Source: DASSBG01 sp035699085
GTDB taxonomy: Bacteria; Pseudomonadota; Gammaproteobacteria; Xanthomonadales; Rhodanobacteraceae
NCBI GenBank assembly: GCA_035699085.1
Contig: DASSBG010000047.1
Coordinates: 1-64,000 of the forward strand
DNA: 64,000 nucleotides
Direction: 5' to 3'
Every line of letters begins with the position of its first letter. Position 1 is the stretch's first letter. The notes under the pieces are model-generated. The model worked only from the letters and a program-made list of their open reading frames with translations, was not told the origin of the DNA and did not search any database. A program made the translations under genes and the position numbers. Of the stretch, positions 60,091 through 64,000 are shown in pieces.

Positions 60091-62430
60091 ATGCGATCTA
60101 TGGGCTTTCGCCTGCGGCTTGCGCTGTTTTTCGTGGCCACCCTGGTCACGGTGCAGCTGCTCACGGCCGTGCTGGTGTACGAGGTAACGCGGCGAGCCCT
60201 GATCAGCGAAGGCGAGCACCAGCTGGCCGCCAACGCCAAGGCCTTCGTGGCACAGATGGAAGACATTTCGGCGCGGGTGGCGGACAACGTGGAGGTCCTC
60301 TCGCTGGACTACGCGCTGCGTTCGGCCATTGCCGAACATGACCGCGGCACGGTGCTGTCGGTGCTGCGCAACCATGGCCACCGCGTTGGCGCCTCGCGGA
60401 TGTTGCTGGTCGGGCTGGATGGCAACGTGCAGGCGGACACAGACCCTGGTGCCGGGCATCTGCAGCAATTTCCGTTCCCCGGGTTGATCAGGAGCGCCTA
60501 CGTGCGCCGCACGGCCGCCGTCGTGGTGCTGGACGGCAAGGCGCAGTGGATGGTGGTGGTGCCGATTTACGCGCCGCAGCCGGTGGGACTGGTGGTGGCC
60601 AGCATTCCGCTCGACGATGCATTGCTTGCTCACATGCAGCAGCTATCGGCCTTGCCCCGCGACATCGAGCTGGCCGCGCGCACCGCCTCCGGCAGCTGGA
60701 CCGTGGTGGCGCGTGGCGACAGGAAGTCCGGCCTGACGGAAAGCCTGGTGAAAGCCAACCGCGCGCTGCCGCACACGCCGGTGCTGGCACGCATTGGCGG
60801 CGAGGAATTCATGGTATTGGCACAGCCGCTGCGCCCGCCGCGCAACAGCCCACCGGTGGTGGCGGTGCTCGGTTTTTCGCTGGACGACGCCTTGCACCCG
60901 TTCCGCGTGGTGGTTCTTGCCTGGGCTGGCCTGCTGGCGCTGGGCCTGCTGGTCGGCCTGCTGGCCGCCTGGCTGAGCGCGCGAAGCGTGGCCCGGCCGA
61001 TCGAGGTTCTGGCCCGGTCGGTACGTCGGATCGGCGCCGGCGACTATCGGCCGCCGCCGCCGATGTCGCGGCGCGACGAAATCGGCCAGCTGGCTGAGGC
61101 CTTTCGCACCATGACCGACGCCGTGCGCGAGCGCGAACGACGCATCCGCCACCAGGCCCTGCACGACGCAGTAACCGACCTGCCCAACCGGCTGGCCGCG
61201 GAATCGATCATCGATGCGGCGCTCGGCGAAGGCGCCAGCGGCGCCTTGCTGATGGTGGGCCTGACCCGCGTTCGCGACATCGTGCAGACCATGGGCCACA
61301 GCCTCTGCGACCGTCTCATGCGGGACGCGGGCGAGCGCATCGGCCGGGTGGCGGCCGGTGCGCTGCTGGCGCGTGCAACCGACACGCAGTTCGTGCTGTG
61401 GATGGCCGGCGCACCGCGCAACGAGGCCACCGCCACCGCCATCCGCATCCTCGGCGCCCTCAATGAGCCCTACCAGGAGCCGGACGTGGCGATTGACGCG
61501 TTGCCGGCCATCGGCATGGCCATGGCACCCGAGGACGGCGGCGAGGCCACCGTCCTGATGCGTCACGCCGAGGTCGCGCAGCTTGCCGCCGCCGGCTCGG
61601 CCGAGGCGCTGCGTTTCTACGATGCCGCCACCGACCCGCACCGGCCCGAGCGCCTGTCGCTGATGGGCGAGCTGCGCGAGGCGCTGGACGGCGGCGGGCT
61701 GTCGTTGCACTACCAGCCGAAGATGGCGCTGTCCTCGGGCCTTGTCGACGGCGCCGAGGCACTGGTGCGCTGGCAGCACCCGCGGCGCGGCATGATCGGC
61801 CCCGAGCAGTTCATCGGCATGGCCGAGGACAGCGGCAACATCCAGCGCGTCACGCGCTGGGTGCTGGCGACGGCCATCGCGAGGGCCAGGCACTGGCTGG
61901 CGGGTGGGCACGCGATCGGCATAGCGGTCAACCTGTCGGCGCGGGACCTCGACGACGCCGGATTGCCCGCGCGCATCGACCGCCTGCTGGCGATCCACTC
62001 GCTGCCGGCGGCGTGCCTCACCGTCGAAATCACCGAGCGCGCGGTGATCGGCGAGCCGGCGACGGCACTGCGGGTGCTGGGCCAGCTGGCGGAGCGCGGC
62101 GTCGGCATCGCCATCGACGACTTCGGCATTGGCCAGTCGTCGTTCGCCTACCTGCGCCACCTGCCCGCAAGCGAGCTGAAAATCGACCAGGTGTTCGTCA
62201 GGCAACTTGGCACGGACCGCAACGACCGCATCATCGTGCGCTCGATCGTCGAGTTGGCGCACCGGCTTGACTGCCGGGTGACGGCCGAGGGCGTCGAGGA
62301 CCAGGCGGCGCTGGATTACCTCGCTGCAATCGGCTGCGATCGGGTGCAGGGTTTTTACATTTCCAGGCCGCTGGCGTCCGATGCCTTCGAGGACTTCATA
62401 GGCAGCCAGCGCGTGGCGGCAGCCTCATGA
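60091..62430 (+). CDS. Membrane c-di-GMP phosphodiesterase (HAMP, degenerate GGDEF, EAL)
   Basis: 779 aa. Two membrane segments (about 6-28 and 275-297) flank a periplasmic sensor of about 240 residues. HAMP (ARSVARPIEVLARSVRRI) follows, then a GGDEF domain from about residue 350 (HQALHDAVTDLPNR). At the active-site position the sequence reads RATDTQFVLW instead of GG(D/E)EF, so cyclase activity is unlikely. The EAL domain keeps its catalytic set: EALVRW, NLSARDL, EITE, IDDFGIGQSS, LKIDQVF and AEGVED. Predicted c-di-GMP hydrolase controlled from the periplasm. It overlaps the barrel gene by 4 bases. Confidence 0.92.
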   Translation: MRSMGFRLRLALFFVATLVTVQLLTAVLVYEVTRRALISEGEHQLAANAKAFVAQMEDISARVADNVEVLSLDYALRSAIAEHDRGTVLSVLRNHGHRVGASRMLLVGLDGNVQADTDPGAGHLQQFPFPGLIRSAYVRRTAAVVVLDGKAQWMVVVPIYAPQPVGLVVASIPLDDALLAHMQQLSALPRDIELAARTASGSWTVVARGDRKSGLTESLVKANRALPHTPVLARIGGEEFMVLAQPLRPPRNSPPVVAVLGFSLDDALHPFRVVVLAWAGLLALGLLVGLLAAWLSARSVARPIEVLARSVRRIGAGDYRPPPPMSRRDEIGQLAEAFRTMTDAVRERERRIRHQALHDAVTDLPNRLAAESIIDAALGEGASGALLMVGLTRVRDIVQTMGHSLCDRLMRDAGERIGRVAAGALLARATDTQFVLWMAGAPRNEATATAIRILGALNEPYQEPDVAIDALPAIGMAMAPEDGGEATVLMRHAEVAQLAAAGSAEALRFYDAATDPHRPERLSLMGELREALDGGGLSLHYQPKMALSSGLVDGAEALVRWQHPRRGMIGPEQFIGMAEDSGNIQRVTRWVLATAIARARHWLAGGHAIGIAVNLSARDLDDAGLPARIDRLLAIHSLPAACLTVEITERAVIGEPATALRVLGQLAERGVGIAIDDFGIGQSSFAYLRHLPASELKIDQVFVRQLGTDRNDRIIVRSIVELAHRLDCRVTAEGVEDQAALDYLAAIGCDRVQGFYISRPLASDAFEDFIGSQRVAAAS

Positions 62431-63653
62431 GCCGTCTTTGGCTGCGCCGGATGCTGTCGGCGGGGGTGGCCCTGCTGTTGCCGGCAGCCGCCAGCGCACA
62501 AAACCTTGCCCTGCATGCCTACGCCGATGCGCGGTGGGTGGCGGCGCCGGCACAGCGCAGCTGGCTGCATGGTGGCTTTGGCAAGACACGCTACGGTGCA
62601 GGCGACGACGGCTGGCATTTTGGCGGCGGCGGCGTTGCGGCCGCCTGGCAGGCAACGCCATCGCTGCTGGCGCTGGCCGAGGTGCAGGTGGAGCCGGGCG
62701 GCGATGTCGAGGTGCTGGAGGCCTGGCTGCGCTACCGCCCCGTATCGATCACGCGCTGGCGCTGGTCGGTGCTGGCAGGCACGTTTTTCCCGCCGGTGTC
62801 GCTGGAGAACGACGCCGTCGGCTGGACCAGCTCGTGGACGCTGACGCCGTCGGCGATCAACAGCTGGATCGGCGAGGAGCTGCGCTCCACGGGTGCCGAA
62901 GCCCAGGTCGAGTGGCGCGGGGTGCTGCAAACATTCGCACTGCGGGCATCGGTGTTCGAGGGGAACGACCCGACAGGCAACCTGCTGGCGGTACGGGGCT
63001 GGTCGCTCAGTGACCGCAGCTTCGGCCTGGGCGGCCGGGTGCCCGATCCCGATGTGGTGACGGTGGCGCATGGCGGCCATCCGCCTGGCCGCTATGACCC
63101 GTTCGAGAGCATCGGCGCCTGCTGCGGCTGGTATGCGGACCTCGAGTGGCACCCGCGCGGGCGCGGCGAGCTGCGCCTGATGCGCTACGACAACCGCGCC
63201 GACCCCTCCATCTTCACGCGGGCCGACCACATGCCGATGTACGCCTGGCACACGTGGTTCTGGAGCCTCGGCGGCAAGCTGCGGCAGGGGCCGCTCACGT
63301 GGATTGCGCAGGCCATGGACGGCGACACGGTGGTCGCCTTCAGACCGGACCGGCCGCGGGTCACCGGCTTCCGCTCGGCCTTCGTCATGGCCGCCTGGAA
63401 CCGCGGCCACTGGCGCCCGGCGCTGCGCATCGAGCATTTCAGCACCAGCGATCCCGCCGCCGCCGACGGCAGCGCCCAGGGGGAACACGGCAACGCCGTG
63501 ACTTTCGCCCTGAACTGGCGGCCGCGCGACTGGCTGCGGATCACCGGCGAGGTGCTGCGCATCGACAGCACCCGCTCCGAAGCCGTCATGGCGGTGCGAC
63601 CACTGCACGTGCACGCGACCCAGGTGCAAGTGGGGCTGCGGCTGATGTATTAG
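62427..63653 (+). CDS. Outer-membrane beta-barrel (porin-like) protein
   Basis: 408 aa with a signal peptide (LLLPAAASA). Beyond that it is a chain of amphipathic strands rich in Trp, Tyr and Gly (SLLALAEVQVEPGGDVEVLEAWLRYRP, WRWSVLAGTFFPPVSLEN, HGNAVTFALNWRPRDWLRITGEVL). It ends VQVGLRLMY, with a terminal aromatic residue as in BAM-inserted proteins. No porin family is named with certainty. It is translationally coupled to the EAL gene. Confidence 0.75.
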   Translation: MSRLWLRRMLSAGVALLLPAAASAQNLALHAYADARWVAAPAQRSWLHGGFGKTRYGAGDDGWHFGGGGVAAAWQATPSLLALAEVQVEPGGDVEVLEAWLRYRPVSITRWRWSVLAGTFFPPVSLENDAVGWTSSWTLTPSAINSWIGEELRSTGAEAQVEWRGVLQTFALRASVFEGNDPTGNLLAVRGWSLSDRSFGLGGRVPDPDVVTVAHGGHPPGRYDPFESIGACCGWYADLEWHPRGRGELRLMRYDNRADPSIFTRADHMPMYAWHTWFWSLGGKLRQGPLTWIAQAMDGDTVVAFRPDRPRVTGFRSAFVMAAWNRGHWRPALRIEHFSTSDPAAADGSAQGEHGNAVTFALNWRPRDWLRITGEVLRIDSTRSEAVMAVRPLHVHATQVQVGLRLMY

Positions 63654-63801
63654 CAGGGGGCAGGGAGCAGGGGGCCGCAAAGGCGCAGCATTGCAAGCCC
63701 GGCGAAGCCTCAATGCATTGCAGGTTCGCGGTGATCGACGCGAACCCCGACAGCCGACGAAGTCCGCGGCCCGATCCGCGAGCACCCGAGCAACAACCAG
63801 G

Positions 63802-64000
63802 TCAACCGGCGATGCGCACGATCGACAGCGCCAGGCCGACGACTGCGCCAGCGCAACTGATCGCAACCACCAGCCGACAGACCAACAGCGGCCAGCCCCT
63901 GCGCGAACCGCGCAAGCCGACCAGAAACAGGCCCAGGCCGATGGCGAACAACGCCGAGCCGACCGCCACCAGCGGCAGCAGCGAAAGCAGCGTGCCGGCG
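63802..64000 (-). CDS. Membrane protein, C-terminal part (cut by window edge)
   Basis: The last 65 residues are readable on the minus strand up to a TGA at 63802-63804: LLSLLPLVAVGSALFAIGLGLFLVGLRG, a short Arg loop GSRRG, and WPLLVCRLVVAISCAGAVVGLALSIV. Two membrane segments are seen and no family can be named. The 148 bases before it (63654-63801) hold no gene. Confidence 0.5.
   Translation of the reverse strand, partial: AGTLLSLLPLVAVGSALFAIGLGLFLVGLRGSRRGWPLLVCRLVVAISCAGAVVGLALSIVRIAG

Overview
The window is a very GC-rich stretch of a gammaproteobacterial chromosome, most likely from the order Xanthomonadales/Lysobacterales and probably near Rhodanobacteraceae. This rests on the lepA-lepB-DUF4845-rnc-era-recO order, the uvrC-pgsA-tRNA(Gly-Cys-Leu) order, DUF3014 and DUF6164 proteins, secreted proteins ending in a short GFD/GFE-type tail, and dispersed GGGATTC-type intergenic repeats. 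Taxonomy is inferred from gene content only.

Layout. 1-9 kb is largely secreted and accessory: the N-terminus of a YD-repeat protein, a small XRE regulator, a CAP-domain protein, a cold-shock gene with a long leader and a strong terminator, a large duplicated beta-helix protein, and an S10 serine carboxypeptidase. 9-14.7 kb holds a CLC channel with CBS domains, a PBP4-type lipoprotein and an FG-GAP protein. 14.8-20.4 kb is the lepA/lepB/DUF4845/rnc/era/recO housekeeping run. 20.6-29.1 kb carries an extradiol dioxygenase, an orphan REC-HPt protein, a YdbH-like/YdbL-like envelope pair, rlmD, a CYTH triphosphatase, and an overlapping nagZ-hpt-mtnP salvage run.

29.3-35 kb starts with a second cold-shock gene. 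A small accessory block follows, framed by two oppositely oriented five-copy heptamer arrays; it contains three small envelope proteins, a Sel1-like membrane-anchored protein and its truncated, frameshifted duplicate. A second S10 peptidase closes it. 35-40.4 kb has a rhomboid protease, an FKBP, a histone H1-like protein and a secreted heparinase II/III-like lyase. 40.6-47.8 kb is kdsB, LMW-PTP, uvrC, pgsA, gntK, tRNA-Gly, tRNA-Cys, an HpnI-like glycosyltransferase, tRNA-Leu and a GacA/UvrY regulator: the enterobacterial uvrY-uvrC-pgsA-glyW-cysT-leuZ neighbourhood with insertions and with the regulator moved to the far end. 47.9-52.3 kb is the classical divergent rne/rluC pair.

52.4-64 kb contains a CPBP-like membrane protein behind phhB, a lipoprotein/FAD oxidase/CsaA-like overlapping run, an AraC regulator divergent from an MddA-like methanethiol methyltransferase, a VOC protein, and a tightly packed three-gene unit (secreted blue-copper-like protein, HAMP-degenerate GGDEF-EAL receptor, outer-membrane barrel). 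A partial membrane protein runs off the right edge.

The two most system-like units are that cupredoxin/EAL/barrel operon (59.4-63.7 kb), which looks like an envelope-to-c-di-GMP signalling module, and the YdbH/YdbL-like pair (22.2-24.9 kb), where a lipidated YdbL may also supply the YnbE-like strand. Both interpretations are inferences from sequence and context.
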